A stretch of DNA of 64,000 nucleotides from Bacteroides congonensis (GCF_900130125.1 NZ_FQXY01000009.1:597760-661759), one strand, 5' to 3'; shown: positions 27,027 to 36,483, counted from the first letter of the stretch. The notes: generated by a model not told the origin, from the letters alone. Numbers and translations are program-made.

Positions 27027-28304
27027 TCATTTTTTATTCAAGATTGCCTTGATTTCTGTACGACGGGCTTTCTCCGAAAATTGCAGTTCTTTCTCTATTT
27101 TCATATCTTTTCCCATACCATACGTATGAATCCGGGAACTGTCAATACCAACCTTTACCAGGAATTTCTTCAGAGCTTCCGCCCTCTTCTTCGTAAGTTT
27201 GGCATTAATCGCTTCCCCGCCTGTATGGTCGGCAAATCCAAGAATATCAATTTCGGATAAAGGACTACTCATCATGGCTTGGGCTATAGTAAACAACTGG
27301 ATAGCATATTTATCCGTATCCAATTTCGACTTGCCACGTTCAAAATAGATAGCAGGCAAATCAGGCAAGCCTTTGCAAACTACCACTTCGGGAGATTTCT
27401 CTATGATTTTCTTTTCTATATAAATAGTATCATGGATAATCTTAGTCACCGTACGCGTCGCACGCTTCCATTCCGGCAAATATCCCGGAGCATACATGAT
27501 ATTATCTTTCTTCTTATTCGTGCCATTGCCAATTTTCCAGATAACACCTGCCTGGACAGTGACCATACTGCTATGTTTGCAATCGCATATGGTTTTCACT
27601 CCGTCGAGGGTATTGTTATTTACCCACATCATGCCGCCTTTTAGCTGTAAATCAATATTCCGGTTCACCCGATAGCGTACAGCCAAATCTCCACCCAAGC
27701 CGATATTCAGTTTATTACTGATTTCAGAAGCGAATTGTTTACCGTCCGATTTTGATTTCACGGTAGGCGAAAATTTCTGCAAATAGATGCCCGGAGATAC
27801 AATCACTCCCCAACGACGGTCACCATCACTTCTACGGAACAAGTTAAACAGGTTTGTCTCGAAATTCAAACCGACGTTCCACATCTTGATGGAACTGTAA
27901 AGTTCACGATAGTATTTAGCGCCCTCAGGAAGATTGACATTGTAATAAGTTTCCGCATCAGGCAGTAGGATAAAGTTATCCTCATAGTTTTTAGAACCTG
28001 CTTTGTTCACTCCGTAATCTACGGACATACGCACTCCGAAAAGAGGATTAATCTGATATCCGGCTTGTATGCCAGCCATTCCGCCCCAATAGTTATTCCC
28101 CAATGACATGGAGCGGAAATTGCCGGCAAAAAAAGGGATACCGCCATTCAGTCCGATACTCCAATGCGAATACTCATCATACATTGCTTTTTTAGTAGGA
28201 TAATTCGCATAAGGGTCTGAAATATGTATATCTTGGGCTGAAACAGTCATATCCGGCAAATACACCCACCATATTATTATCGCTACATAACGTAATATTT
28301 TCAT
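27027..28304 (-). CDS. OmpA-family outer-membrane protein
   Basis: The protein is about 425 aa. A signal peptide (ILRYVAIIIWWVYLPDMTVS AQ) precedes an outer-membrane beta-barrel region (about 45-260, alternating strands such as WSIGLNGGIPFFAGNF and WGVIVSPGIYLQKF). The C-terminal domain (about 310-425) is an OmpA/MotB peptidoglycan-binding module: IYFERGKSKLD, DILGFADHTGG, LTKKRAEALKKFLVKVGID, KARRTEIKAIL. It is the last gene of a three-gene operon with the coiled-coil lipoprotein and the small HTH-like gene, all downstream of the invertible promoter. It would anchor or assist the lipoprotein at the cell surface (inference). Confidence 0.88.
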   Translation of the reverse strand: MKILRYVAIIIWWVYLPDMTVSAQDIHISDPYANYPTKKAMYDEYSHWSIGLNGGIPFFAGNFRSMSLGNNYWGGMAGIQAGYQINPLFGVRMSVDYGVNKAGSKNYEDNFILLPDAETYYNVNLPEGAKYYRELYSSIKMWNVGLNFETNLFNLFRRSDGDRRWGVIVSPGIYLQKFSPTVKSKSDGKQFASEISNKLNIGLGGDLAVRYRVNRNIDLQLKGGMMWVNNNTLDGVKTICDCKHSSMVTVQAGVIWKIGNGTNKKKDNIMYAPGYLPEWKRATRTVTKIIHDTIYIEKKIIEKSPEVVVCKGLPDLPAIYFERGKSKLDTDKYAIQLFTIAQAMMSSPLSEIDILGFADHTGGEAINAKLTKKRAEALKKFLVKVGIDSSRIHTYGMGKDMKIEKELQFSEKARRTEIKAILNKK

Positions 28305-28339
28305 TTGTATCAATTTTATTGTTTACAATAAATTCGCAA

Positions 28340-30352
28340 TCAGTTTGCTTTGTTTTTAAGAACTACACAGATATAGCAATGTTTACCGTATTTAACTGAG
28401 CCTTTCTTAGCTTGTAAGCCTACAAATATTTTAACGCCATCCAAAGTCTTCACGTAGTCAGACGCATCTTTAATTTGCGTTATAGTCCCATTGCTGGATA
28501 CGGTAAAACAATTCGCCAAGCCAAGACTTGTTTGATTGCTATATGCAGCAGAAGCTAAACTAAATTCTACCTCTAAATCCTCTCCTTCATTAGCTAACGT
28601 TTTTTCTCCTTGATTAGCTGTAATCTTAGAGTCAAAAATAGGATGTGATTGATTCATGAAATTGCCGTCTATCAAAAAGTATCTTTGATAACAATCTGAT
28701 TCTGAAATGGTAGGGGATATACTTTCTTTTACATTCTTCAGTTCTTTTTTCGTATCCCCATTTTCATAGAACTTATAAAGTAAACCCTCATCAACAGATC
28801 CCGGTGCAACATAATATACGCCCATATACTCAGATAGTCTATCATTCTTTGAAGCACCAACGCTTACGTCGTTCAAAGCAAGAGCTACTTGGAAATTCAT
28901 AGGAGTTGAATAGATAGATGCATTCTTGATTTCCGTTGTCATTGATGCTGTTATTGTAAAAGTAGAACTTTGTGTAGAAGTTATAGACTCAATACTAAAA
29001 ACCGGAAGTTCATTTTCTGCACGAGTCGGAGTTGAGTCCACTGACTTCACAGAGATTGAGAACGCACCTTCTGCAATTTTTTTCGCTACCTCAAAAGGTC
29101 TAATATCCACCTCCATAGTTAATTCATAACCATTATCACTAGATTCTAATTTCACGTAGTTTCCTATGTATTGCGGAATAATCACCATACTTTGGATACG
29201 GTCAAACAGATTCTTTATATCTTCTTGTATTGATTCTATTTCCTTCTCTATCGCTAAAATCCTTTGTTCGTACTCCGTAACGATTTTATTCAACGCTTCA
29301 ACTTGTTTCTTAACATCTGCCACAAGTTTACTTGTGGTTAATATGTCAGTCTTGTTTTTTTCGACAGCACCAGACAACTCATTCAGTTCTTTCTTTACCT
29401 CTTCAATTTCTTTTGCAATTTTTTCCGGTTCTACTGTCTTAATCAGTTCTTCAAGAGCTGCTATTTTTTCAATATAGTCATTTTGTAAGACAGAAAATTC
29501 ATCAGTCAATTTTTCAAACTTTTCATCCCACTTGGTATATTGTTCTTTTATTCCATTAATAGCATCCCACAAATTCTTAAACTCAGTAGCATGTTCTGCC
29601 ATCACCTCAGTTATCCGGTTATTAATATCTATAATATCCCGTGCAGCATCACTTATCGCCTCTTCATGACGTTTCACATCAGTAGCAATATCGCCCACTT
29701 GCTTTGTAAGAGTTGTGATACTATTCCCCAACTCTTCCTGCAATTTGGTCAAATCGCCTACCGCTTTTTCCAGTTTCCCAATCAGTTCTTGAGAAGGTGC
29801 CTTTGCAATTTTGTCCCTCAAGTCATCAATTTCATCTTGAATGGTTTCCCGTATCTCTTCCAACGCTTTCACTTGTCCTTCCAGGGCATTCACGCGCCCG
29901 TCCAATGCATCAAGACGAACATCAATACCTTGGATTTCAATAGAAATAGCCAATAAATTCTCATTAAACTGCTGTTCCAAAGATTCAATCGAGTCTTTAA
30001 TACCGATTAATTCTTCATTGTTATCCGCAATTTTCTTTTCCAAACCGGCGATTTTCCCTTCCAGTTCCGTTTTCACATCATCCAGTTTCTTCAGAACCGC
30101 CTGAATATCTTTTTTATGCTCCTCCGTAGTTTCAGCATCTTCCAATGCTTTTTGCAATGCCGCGATTTGTTCGTCAATAAGAATTACCTTTGAATTTAGA
30201 TTATCCAAACTGATTTCTCCATCCTTTATCTGATTACGGATGATTTCCAGTTGTCCGTCGTAGTCTTTCTGGCAACCACCCATTAACACGCTTGTTGTCC
30301 CCAATAAGAACAACATTACAATAAAAATAAAATTATGCTTCTTAATATCCAT
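28340..30352 (-). CDS. Large coiled-coil surface lipoprotein
   Basis: The protein is 670 aa. A lipoprotein signal ends in VLMGGC (Cys27). Residues about 35-395 are almost unbroken heptad repeats rich in Glu, Lys, Leu and Ile (LEKKIADNNEELIGIKDSIE, VKKELNELSGAVEKNKTDIL), predicting a long coiled-coil stalk of some 50 nm. The C-terminal ~270 residues (from IIPQYIGNYVKLES) look globular with beta-rich stretches and a PTRAENELP motif. The layout, a lipid anchor, stalk and head, is that of an adhesin or surface fibre. I recognise no named family. Expression is predicted to depend on the invertible promoter upstream. Confidence 0.8.
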   Translation of the reverse strand: MDIKKHNFIFIVMLFLLGTTSVLMGGCQKDYDGQLEIIRNQIKDGEISLDNLNSKVILIDEQIAALQKALEDAETTEEHKKDIQAVLKKLDDVKTELEGKIAGLEKKIADNNEELIGIKDSIESLEQQFNENLLAISIEIQGIDVRLDALDGRVNALEGQVKALEEIRETIQDEIDDLRDKIAKAPSQELIGKLEKAVGDLTKLQEELGNSITTLTKQVGDIATDVKRHEEAISDAARDIIDINNRITEVMAEHATEFKNLWDAINGIKEQYTKWDEKFEKLTDEFSVLQNDYIEKIAALEELIKTVEPEKIAKEIEEVKKELNELSGAVEKNKTDILTTSKLVADVKKQVEALNKIVTEYEQRILAIEKEIESIQEDIKNLFDRIQSMVIIPQYIGNYVKLESSDNGYELTMEVDIRPFEVAKKIAEGAFSISVKSVDSTPTRAENELPVFSIESITSTQSSTFTITASMTTEIKNASIYSTPMNFQVALALNDVSVGASKNDRLSEYMGVYYVAPGSVDEGLLYKFYENGDTKKELKNVKESISPTISESDCYQRYFLIDGNFMNQSHPIFDSKITANQGEKTLANEGEDLEVEFSLASAAYSNQTSLGLANCFTVSSNGTITQIKDASDYVKTLDGVKIFVGLQAKKGSVKYGKHCYICVVLKNKAN

Positions 30353-30401
30353 TATACAGCTCTCCTTCCCTTATTTCTAATCTTAATTATATCTAATTTG
30401 C

Positions 30402-30596
30402 CTAATAGGGTCTTATCCCACTAATGATGCCACGTTCAAACAACTCTTCCAGTATATCCGAATCTACATTAGTTACAGCCCGCTTTCCATGTGCAAGTTT
30501 ATAAATCTTCCAGGGAGAGACTCTAAACTTGATAGCCAACTCATTATAAACACCACGATGTCTTGATTTGCAAAATTTCCGAATTTGTTGTATCAT
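30402..30596 (-). CDS. Small HTH-like protein, first gene of the phase-variable operon
   Basis: The protein is 64 aa and basic at the N-terminus. YNELAIKFRVSPWKIYKLAH resembles a helix-turn-helix of the kind seen in small phage or regulatory proteins, followed by an acidic helix (DSDILEELFERGI). It lies 49 bp before the lipoprotein and 30 bp after the inversion site, so flipping the promoter would switch it on first. It may regulate the operon or the recombinase; this is inference from position. Confidence 0.6.
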   Translation of the reverse strand: MIQQIRKFCKSRHRGVYNELAIKFRVSPWKIYKLAHGKRAVTNVDSDILEELFERGIISGIRPY

Positions 30597-30626
30597 ATCA
30601 CTTCACTATTAATTATACCATCCCTT

Positions 30627-30653
30627 TTCCTGTTACTTTGTAGGTAACAGGAA
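30627..30653. repeat. Left recombination site of the invertible promoter
   Basis: Two 10-bp arms, TTCCTGTTAC and GTAACAGGAA, in inverted orientation, flank a 7-bp core TTTGTAG. This is the architecture of a tyrosine-recombinase core site. The right site at 30910-30933 has the same arms with the reverse-complement core CTACAAA. Confidence 0.92.
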
Positions 30654-30909
30654 AACCTTTGTTCCTGCTCTTTTAGAGTAATCAATACGGAAAACAGCCT
30701 AATTAAAGATGAAATATTCTTACCCCTGCTTCCAAAGGGTAGTAGAGGGAAGGAAGCTTTTTGCAAAATTCAGAGAGTAGAAGAGCTCTAAAGCAAAAAA
30801 TCTATATGTTTTATCGTGTCAATTCCCTTTTAGATTCATTTAGAAGAAAAAAAGTCGTATTTTATTTGTTTAAATTAAGAAATATGACCATATTTGCAGC
30901 GGAATAATA
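30654..30909. promoter_or_regulatory. Invertible promoter segment
   Basis: About 256 bp between two inverted recombination sites. It contains no ORF but one rightward promoter. Recombination between the sites would turn the promoter to face the operon on the minus strand. No leftward TAnnTTTG match is seen in the segment, so in this assembly the operon appears OFF. Confidence 0.88.
30865..30896 (+). promoter_or_regulatory. Promoter inside the invertible segment, facing right
   Basis: TTTG at 30865-30868, a 20-bp spacer and CATATTTG at 30889-30896 (7 of 8 to the TAnnTTTG consensus). It now reads toward the 3' end of the recombinase gene in antisense. After inversion the transcript would start about 60 nt before the 64-aa gene. 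Confidence 0.75.
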
Positions 30910-30933
30910 TTCCTGTTACCTACAAAGTAACAG
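30910..30933. repeat. Right recombination site of the invertible promoter
   Basis: Arms TTCCTGTTAC and GTAACAG around the core CTACAAA. It is the inverted partner of 30627-30653; the outer three bases of the right arm differ (TCT instead of GAA). It ends nine bases before the recombinase stop codon. Confidence 0.92.
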
Positions 30934-30941
30934 TCTATTTA

Positions 30942-31892
30942 TTAAGCTATTGCGCCACCGATCGACCGCTTCACAAAATCAATAATCTGCCCGTTTGCAT
31001 CATCAATTTTCTTGTTTCGAAACGGCTTCAGATATGTCTCCGTCACCATAATGGATGAGTGCCCCATCGCTTCGGAGATAATACCCGGATGAATTTCGCA
31101 ATAATAAGCAGTCGTAGCCCACGTGTGGCGGGCGGTGTAAGAACTCAAGTGGTCTTTAAGCCCCAAGAATTTCCCTAGCAAAGCCAACTGATAATTGAAG
31201 CTACGCAATGCCAATTGATATTCGCGATAGGCTTCTTCCGTCCCCTCCCCGCTTTTCAGAACAGGAAACAAATAAGGAGACCTAACATCATGATTCATAT
31301 GTTTCCGCAATAAAATCATTGCTTCCGGAGCCAGTGTCACCGACAACGGACGTCCTGTTTTACGCCGACGGTAAGTGATGACGTTATCCCGCAAGTCACT
31401 CTTGCGCAAATAAGCGAAATCGACAAACGGTAAGCCACGAAGCAAGAACATCAAAATAAACCACTCTTGCGCCTCTCTCATAGCGGAAGGAACAGAAGCA
31501 GTAGCCTGTCGCGGCAGACGGGCAAACACTTTCTTCATGTCTTCCATATCCAATGCACGCTGACGGTCTGCACGTGTGCCTGTATAAACCGAATGAAACA
31601 AATGCGGTACATATACAGCTATCCGTCTGTCTATCGCACGATTATAAATCGCCCGCAAAGTACGAATATAAGTAGACACCGTATTCCAACTGCATCCACG
31701 TTTCCGAAGACTACTCTCAAAACGTTTTAACCATTCGGGCGTCAACTGATAAAACGATAATTTTTCGGAACCATGAAAAGTGAGTATTGCATTCAAGCTG
31801 CTCCTATATACATGGGCAGTCCCTAAATTCCCACTTTTTTGTAATTCCGCTGCAATCTCTCTCATAAACGAGACTAAACTTTCTTTCTTCAT
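30942..31892 (-). CDS. Tyrosine recombinase, probable DNA invertase of the adjacent promoter
   Basis: The protein is 316 aa. An N-terminal SAM-like core-binding domain (about 1-105) is followed by a catalytic domain with Arg in FLLRGLPFVDFAYL, Lys in YRRRKTGRPL, the box SYTARHTWAT (Arg and His present; the usual first His of HxxR is a Tyr, as commonly seen in Bacteroidota recombinases), and the nucleophile Tyr287 in VTETYLKPF. Recombinases of this type in Bacteroides (Mpi/Tsr-like) invert nearby promoters. The gene ends nine bases from the right inversion site, and the segment it would flip drives the neighbouring surface operon. In the present orientation the invertible promoter would make antisense RNA across this gene. 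Confidence 0.92.
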   Translation of the reverse strand: MKKESLVSFMREIAAELQKSGNLGTAHVYRSSLNAILTFHGSEKLSFYQLTPEWLKRFESSLRKRGCSWNTVSTYIRTLRAIYNRAIDRRIAVYVPHLFHSVYTGTRADRQRALDMEDMKKVFARLPRQATASVPSAMREAQEWFILMFLLRGLPFVDFAYLRKSDLRDNVITYRRRKTGRPLSVTLAPEAMILLRKHMNHDVRSPYLFPVLKSGEGTEEAYREYQLALRSFNYQLALLGKFLGLKDHLSSYTARHTWATTAYYCEIHPGIISEAMGHSSIMVTETYLKPFRNKKIDDANGQIIDFVKRSIGGAIA

Positions 31893-32036
31893 TTACTTTT
31901 CTACAATAATTATTATTTACTAAATTCATCATTTCCCACTTTATAAATGAAACAATATTTTTTTGAATATAGAAAGCCAAGCCGGATATTTTTAAATCTA
32001 TAATTTATTATTTGGGGATTATTATGATTCCAACAT

Positions 32037-32073
32037 AAAGGCGGCTCATGTTACTTGGACATGAGCCGCCTTT
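32037..32073. terminator. Bidirectional intrinsic terminator
   Basis: A perfect 15-bp stem AAAGGCGGCTCATGT / ACATGAGCCGCCTTT with loop TACTTGG and T tracts on both strands. It ends the leftward lipoprotein gene (32124-33062) and insulates the recombinase locus. Confidence 0.9.
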
Positions 32074-32123
32074 TGATATGATTTCCTTAATGAAAGGAAT
32101 AGATTCTGAACTTATAGTGACAA

Positions 32124-33062
32124 TCAGAAATAGTAGCGTATTCCCCCAAGAACATTGATACGGGTAATTCCGGTACGTTCATTATCTTTCAGTTTCACTT
32201 CGCTACGGTCGGGCAGACTGCCGTTAACCGTATTCGCAGTTACACCAATACCCCAATGGGTGTCAATCATATATTCCATACCTATCGTAGCATGCGCTCC
32301 TACTCCGGTAGAATTATAGAAAGGCTCGTGATAAAGGAATACACCGACACCCAAGCCGGCTTTCATCATCCATTTATCCCATCGGTAACGCGCCACCCAT
32401 TCGGGAGCGATATAAGAAAGCATCATGTCCCCGCCGGGGAAAGAGGTTTTGAAACCGGAATATTGCAATCCGATGCCCCAACCGCTACTCCAAGTATATT
32501 CGTAAGAAAGTTTCCATTCCAAGCCACCTTTATTTCCCAAAGATTTTCCGTCGGGGTCATAGAGTTTACTTGTAATCCATCCATACCCTATACTGGCTTC
32601 GATAGTACTGGCGGGCGCCCGCCTCTTCTCCTTCTCTTCCTTAGCTACCACATGACCGAGGTCAATCACATCTTGCAACGGATTCACTTTCAGCGTATCC
32701 ACTTCCATATCCGAAAGACGGAGCATCAGGCCGGAAATCTGATGGCAGGAACTTCCCCAAAAAGAAGGTTCCAGATGGTCGGTAATGGCAAGCCCGTTCC
32801 CGCCGTTCTTCCCGGTAGCTTCCTGTGCAAGACGCAGTACCTGGTCGTAACGGCATTTATTGGAAAAGCCCCGATCTACTACCACAACACGTCCTATCGT
32901 TTCGGCAGTATTAGGAACCATCCCGCCCGGTTCGATAACGTGCACAGAATCTGCCGGAATCACGTCCGGATAAGTTTTTGAGATATGGGTCACCACTTTG
33001 GGCGAGCAAGCAGTCAGTAGCAGCAGGGTTGCACCTGCTACAAAAAGGTGGGCTTTTTTCAT
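32124..33062 (-). CDS. Outer-membrane beta-barrel lipoprotein of unknown function
   Basis: The protein is 312 aa. The lipoprotein signal MKKAHLFVAGATLLLLTAC has Cys19 as anchor. Residues about 20-135 form a soluble region (ETIGRVVVVDRGFSNKCRYD), and about 150-312 alternate as outer-membrane strands (IEASIGYGWITSKLY, LEWKLSYEYTWSSGWGIGLQ) ending in the aromatic YYF typical of barrel proteins. No named family is recognised. It lies 9 bp downstream of purT on the same strand, but a metabolic link is not evident; the gene ends at the strong terminator 32037-32073. Confidence 0.75.
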   Translation of the reverse strand: MKKAHLFVAGATLLLLTACSPKVVTHISKTYPDVIPADSVHVIEPGGMVPNTAETIGRVVVVDRGFSNKCRYDQVLRLAQEATGKNGGNGLAITDHLEPSFWGSSCHQISGLMLRLSDMEVDTLKVNPLQDVIDLGHVVAKEEKEKRRAPASTIEASIGYGWITSKLYDPDGKSLGNKGGLEWKLSYEYTWSSGWGIGLQYSGFKTSFPGGDMMLSYIAPEWVARYRWDKWMMKAGLGVGVFLYHEPFYNSTGVGAHATIGMEYMIDTHWGIGVTANTVNGSLPDRSEVKLKDNERTGITRINVLGGIRYYF

Positions 33063-33071
33063 GTTTGTTTT

Positions 33072-34241
33072 TTAGTACACTTCTACTTTTTCAGCGATTC
33101 CCTTTGCCTTATCACGCAACGCATCGAGGTCGGAATTCAACGGAGCGTAGCAGAGCACTACTCCCATACGACGGTTGACACGGGTAAACGGTTTGCCGAA
33201 TATGCGGAGATAGGTATCTTCTTCTTTTGTCACCTCTTCCAATCCACGATATTGAGGACGTTCCTGGCTGGCAATCGGAGAAAGGATAACGGCGCTTGCC
33301 CCTATCCGCTCCTGCTTGATACCGGGAATAGGCAGACCAAGTACGGCACGGAGATGAAGTTCAAATTCGTTCAGGTTTTGCGTTCCTGCCAGTGTCACCA
33401 TGCCCGTATCGTGCGGACGTGGAGAAAGTTCGGAGAAGTAAACTCCGTTTTCGTGGCTCAGGAAGAATTCCACTCCCCACAGTCCTGCGCCTGTCAGGGC
33501 ACGGGTTACTTTTTCCGCCATTTCTTCCGCTTCTTTCAGATGGGCGGGGTCGATATGTGCGGGTTGGAAACTTTCGCGGTAGTCGCCACCTTTCTGTACG
33601 TGTCCGATGGGCGGGCAGAACAAGGTAGGGCCATTCTTTTGGGTAACAGTCAATAAGGTGATTTCGCTGTCAAACTTGATAAATTCTTCGATGATAAGTT
33701 CGCGGATATCACCACGGCTTCCACTGCATCCGTATTCCCAGGCGTGTTCGAGTTCGTCGGCACTCTTTACAAGGGATTGTCCTTTGCCGGATGATGACAT
33801 CAAAGGTTTTACCACACAGGGAAAACCGATTTGGGCGGCAGCTTCTTTCAGTTCTTCCAGTGTCTTGGCATAGAAATATTTGGCTGTTTTCAGTCCGAGT
33901 TCTTTGGCGGCAAGGTCGCGGATGGCCTTGCGGTTCATCGTGAAGTTGACGGCACGGGCACTGGGCACTACTTGGATTCCTTCTTTCTCGAAGTCGTACA
34001 AGCGTTCTGTGCGGATGGCTTCAATCTCCGGCACGATAATGTCCGGCTGGTGTTTCTTTACGACACGTTCCAGTTCTTCACCGTTCAGCATGTCGAATAC
34101 TTCAAATTCATCAGCCACTTGCATAGCGGGAGCTCCCGCATAAGAGTCACAGGCAATGATATGCTGACCTTTACGCTGAGCTGAAATTACAAACTCTTTT
34201 CCTAGTTCTCCTGAACCGAGTAACAGTATTTTCTTCATCAT
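33072..34241 (-). CDS. purT: Formate-dependent phosphoribosylglycinamide formyltransferase
   Basis: The protein is 389 aa, the normal length. It is an ATP-grasp enzyme that makes formyl-GAR from GAR, formate and ATP in purine synthesis. Visible signatures are [20 protein letters not shown] at the start, the ATP-grasp loop [12 protein letters not shown], and [28 protein letters not shown] with the metal-binding Glu and Asn-equivalent region. The first two codons are both ATG; the second (34238) is equally possible. Confidence 0.95.
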   Translation of the reverse strand: MMKKILLLGSGELGKEFVISAQRKGQHIIACDSYAGAPAMQVADEFEVFDMLNGEELERVVKKHQPDIIVPEIEAIRTERLYDFEKEGIQVVPSARAVNFTMNRKAIRDLAAKELGLKTAKYFYAKTLEELKEAAAQIGFPCVVKPLMSSSGKGQSLVKSADELEHAWEYGCSGSRGDIRELIIEEFIKFDSEITLLTVTQKNGPTLFCPPIGHVQKGGDYRESFQPAHIDPAHLKEAEEMAEKVTRALTGAGLWGVEFFLSHENGVYFSELSPRPHDTGMVTLAGTQNLNEFELHLRAVLGLPIPGIKQERIGASAVILSPIASQERPQYRGLEEVTKEEDTYLRIFGKPFTRVNRRMGVVLCYAPLNSDLDALRDKAKGIAEKVEVY

Positions 34242-34300
34242 TTTGAGTGTTTTATATTAGTGATGCAAAATTAGTATATTTCGATGAAATACGGCCTTTT

Positions 34301-35704
34301 TTAATGACGTACTTTCGGATATTTATTGTGAAAACGGAAACCGAGTCCGAGCATCAGGTAATTAGGGGTCTGAAAGTTCTGAAGATTGTAACCGATGTGA
34401 AGGAATGAACTACGGGTGATGTCCATTTTCAAGGCAAACACCTGATATAAGCCACGCAAGTCGCCACGCCCAAGTACGTTCGAGCCAAGACCGACGCCGA
34501 TTGTGAAATAAGGCATCACGTATTCCGCACGCCCCGAAACACCCAAGGCTAACTGGTGCTGGATTCCCGGTCTGCAAAAACGGCGGGCACCGGTATCTCC
34601 GTATTCTGTAATCACATCTTCGATATAGACATTGGCACTGCCGTCATAAACACCATCCAACGAAACTCCGAAACGGAATTTATAATTGAGATTGTACATC
34701 GGGGCAAAGTTGAATCCCGCCACGGGATAACTGCCGGGAGAAGCAATCTGTTTTCCACTCTCTACATACACTCCTTTCCGCCGCCATGAGCCGAACATGA
34801 CAAGGTCATAACTGATGTGGCGCGGGAAGCGGGGAATCAATGGAGTTACCAGTGATTTGGTCAGGTCGGATTCCTCGCGGTTGAAGTTGTAAACCAGTCC
34901 GATTTTAGCTCCGGTAGTGTTCACTCCTGCATTGGGAAACTTGGTGTTTCCATTGGAGAAATGCGTGAAGTCGCCACCGATTATCAGGTCGAAATAACGG
35001 GAGAACGCCCAATTCAGGTAAATACCTGCATTGAGGTAAGCATTCATGCGGGAGCCGACAGCTCCGTTATAGGAATTATAATCATTGTCATACGGCTGCC
35101 ATCCGGCGGAAATACCGAAATTCCATTCGTAATTGAGCGAAAGGCGCGGATTGAAACGCGCGATGCGTGCACCTTGAAATAGATAGAAAGTGAAAGGGTC
35201 ACCGAGCTGTTTCTTGTCGCCAAAGGTGGTGATAGCCAAACCGAAACCTTGATAGGCACCGCCATAGATGCGATCGGCACAAGTATTGGGACGGAATTTG
35301 AATGAATATTTCAGATGGGCGGCAAAAGACGTCTGAATCGGTTTCCACCGCTCGTTCTCTCCACGCAGGAAAGGATTGGTGGGAAATACGTACTGCGGGC
35401 GGGCTTCTATGCCCAGGCGATGGATAAAGCGATGAGGAGTGTATGCCGAAACGGAATCGAATCGGTATTCCCCGTATTCCGGGAAATATCCCTGCCGGAG
35501 TCCACGGATTTCTTCCTGTAGCTTCCTGACTTCCTGTCGGAGTTCACGTACAACTTCCTGAAGTTGTTTCACATCCTGACGGGTATCTTCCAGTGTATCT
35601 TGCCGGACTTCCTGTGAATGTAAAAAAGCTCCCGGAAAAAGTAATGCCGAACAGAAGGTAAAACGGAAGGCGATGTCTTTCCATCTTGGTATTTTGAATC
35701 TCAT
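34301..35704 (-). CDS. PagL-like acyloxyacyl hydrolase (lipid A 3-O-deacylase family), long form
   Basis: The protein is about 467 aa from the ATG at 35704, where a signal peptide begins (FRFTFCSALLFPGAFLHSQE). A ~40-residue heptad segment follows (VKQLQEVVRELRQEVRKLQE), then a beta-barrel region. DFTHFSNGNTKFPNAGVN contains the His-x-Ser of the PagL catalytic site, and the flanking strands (GLALIYNF-type, YNFNREES) fit. PagL in Proteobacteria is only ~150 aa; this Bacteroides form is much longer, with an extra coiled-coil start and a C-terminal barrel-like half. A role in trimming lipid A or a related envelope lipid is inference from the motif. Confidence 0.75.
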   Translation of the reverse strand: MRFKIPRWKDIAFRFTFCSALLFPGAFLHSQEVRQDTLEDTRQDVKQLQEVVRELRQEVRKLQEEIRGLRQGYFPEYGEYRFDSVSAYTPHRFIHRLGIEARPQYVFPTNPFLRGENERWKPIQTSFAAHLKYSFKFRPNTCADRIYGGAYQGFGLAITTFGDKKQLGDPFTFYLFQGARIARFNPRLSLNYEWNFGISAGWQPYDNDYNSYNGAVGSRMNAYLNAGIYLNWAFSRYFDLIIGGDFTHFSNGNTKFPNAGVNTTGAKIGLVYNFNREESDLTKSLVTPLIPRFPRHISYDLVMFGSWRRKGVYVESGKQIASPGSYPVAGFNFAPMYNLNYKFRFGVSLDGVYDGSANVYIEDVITEYGDTGARRFCRPGIQHQLALGVSGRAEYVMPYFTIGVGLGSNVLGRGDLRGLYQVFALKMDITRSSFLHIGYNLQNFQTPNYLMLGLGFRFHNKYPKVRH

Positions 35705-35735
35705 AGACGTCTGGTTTGTCTTTTTAGAACGAAGT

Positions 35736-36359
35736 TTATAAATCGAGGATTTCAATAAACTTGGCGACATGATAACCATCCATCAGTCCATGATGACAAG
35801 TGACGGAGACAGGTAGCAGCAGTTTCTCTCCTTCACGGAAATACTTTCCGGTGGAGATTTTTGGGACGCTGTCGCCCGAACGCATATTGGTGGGGTGTTT
35901 CATATCTGTGAAAACGAGCCACGGAACAGCCGAGTAATGAATGGCGTTGGGATAGAATGTCCCCCCTTTGTTCAGTCCGGTGGTGGCTTGCAGACGTTCC
36001 ATTTCGGCTTTCGCTTTGCGGATGAAGGTAAGTTCGTCCGGGTCATATTCGAAGGCGGCGAAAGAAAACGTATGGTCGGCACGGCCTACGGTGGCTTCGG
36101 GCAGAAGGCTGTCATAGCACACTACCCTATCCCCTTCGATACGGTAGCGGAACTCTTCGACTTTGGCGGCAGCGGTAACAATCCGGTGCAGCACCAAGAG
36201 GGAGAAAGATACGCCTTTGTCTTTGGCTTCCTGATATGCGCGGGTGCAGTCTACATTGACCGTCACTCCGAAAAACGGGTCGTCAAAAGCACTGAAGTGC
36301 TCGAAATGTTCTTTTCTGTTCCAGGTAGCAATATCAATGATTTTCTCAATCTGATTCAT
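35736..36359 (-). CDS. Chloramphenicol acetyltransferase-like protein
   Basis: The protein is 207 aa. The family's catalytic motif appears as CHHGLMDGYHVAKF near the C-terminus (His about 190), matching HHxxxDG of type A CAT trimers. FSLLVLHRIVTAAA and YPNAIHYSAVPWLVFT are also CAT-like. True CAT and uncharacterised chromosomal relatives share this pattern, so chloramphenicol resistance should not be assumed. The start is taken at MNQIEKII; an ATG three codons earlier is possible. It ends 31 bp before the PagL-like gene on the same strand. Confidence 0.8.
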   Translation of the reverse strand: MNQIEKIIDIATWNRKEHFEHFSAFDDPFFGVTVNVDCTRAYQEAKDKGVSFSLLVLHRIVTAAAKVEEFRYRIEGDRVVCYDSLLPEATVGRADHTFSFAAFEYDPDELTFIRKAKAEMERLQATTGLNKGGTFYPNAIHYSAVPWLVFTDMKHPTNMRSGDSVPKISTGKYFREGEKLLLPVSVTCHHGLMDGYHVAKFIEILDL

Positions 36360-36483
36360 TCTAAACACTCTTTTTTAAATAGCCGGTTGCTTGCGGATGC
36401 AGAGCCGCTCAAACGCAACCGGACTGTTAGTTTGTGGAAAACGGCTGCCCGGTTTTCCCCGACCGGGCGGTCGTCTTTTTACT

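Noticed and set aside
35736..36359. Acquired chloramphenicol resistance gene
   Set aside because: The CAT-like motif is present, but no mobile element surrounds it, and chromosomal relatives of unknown substrate share the motif.
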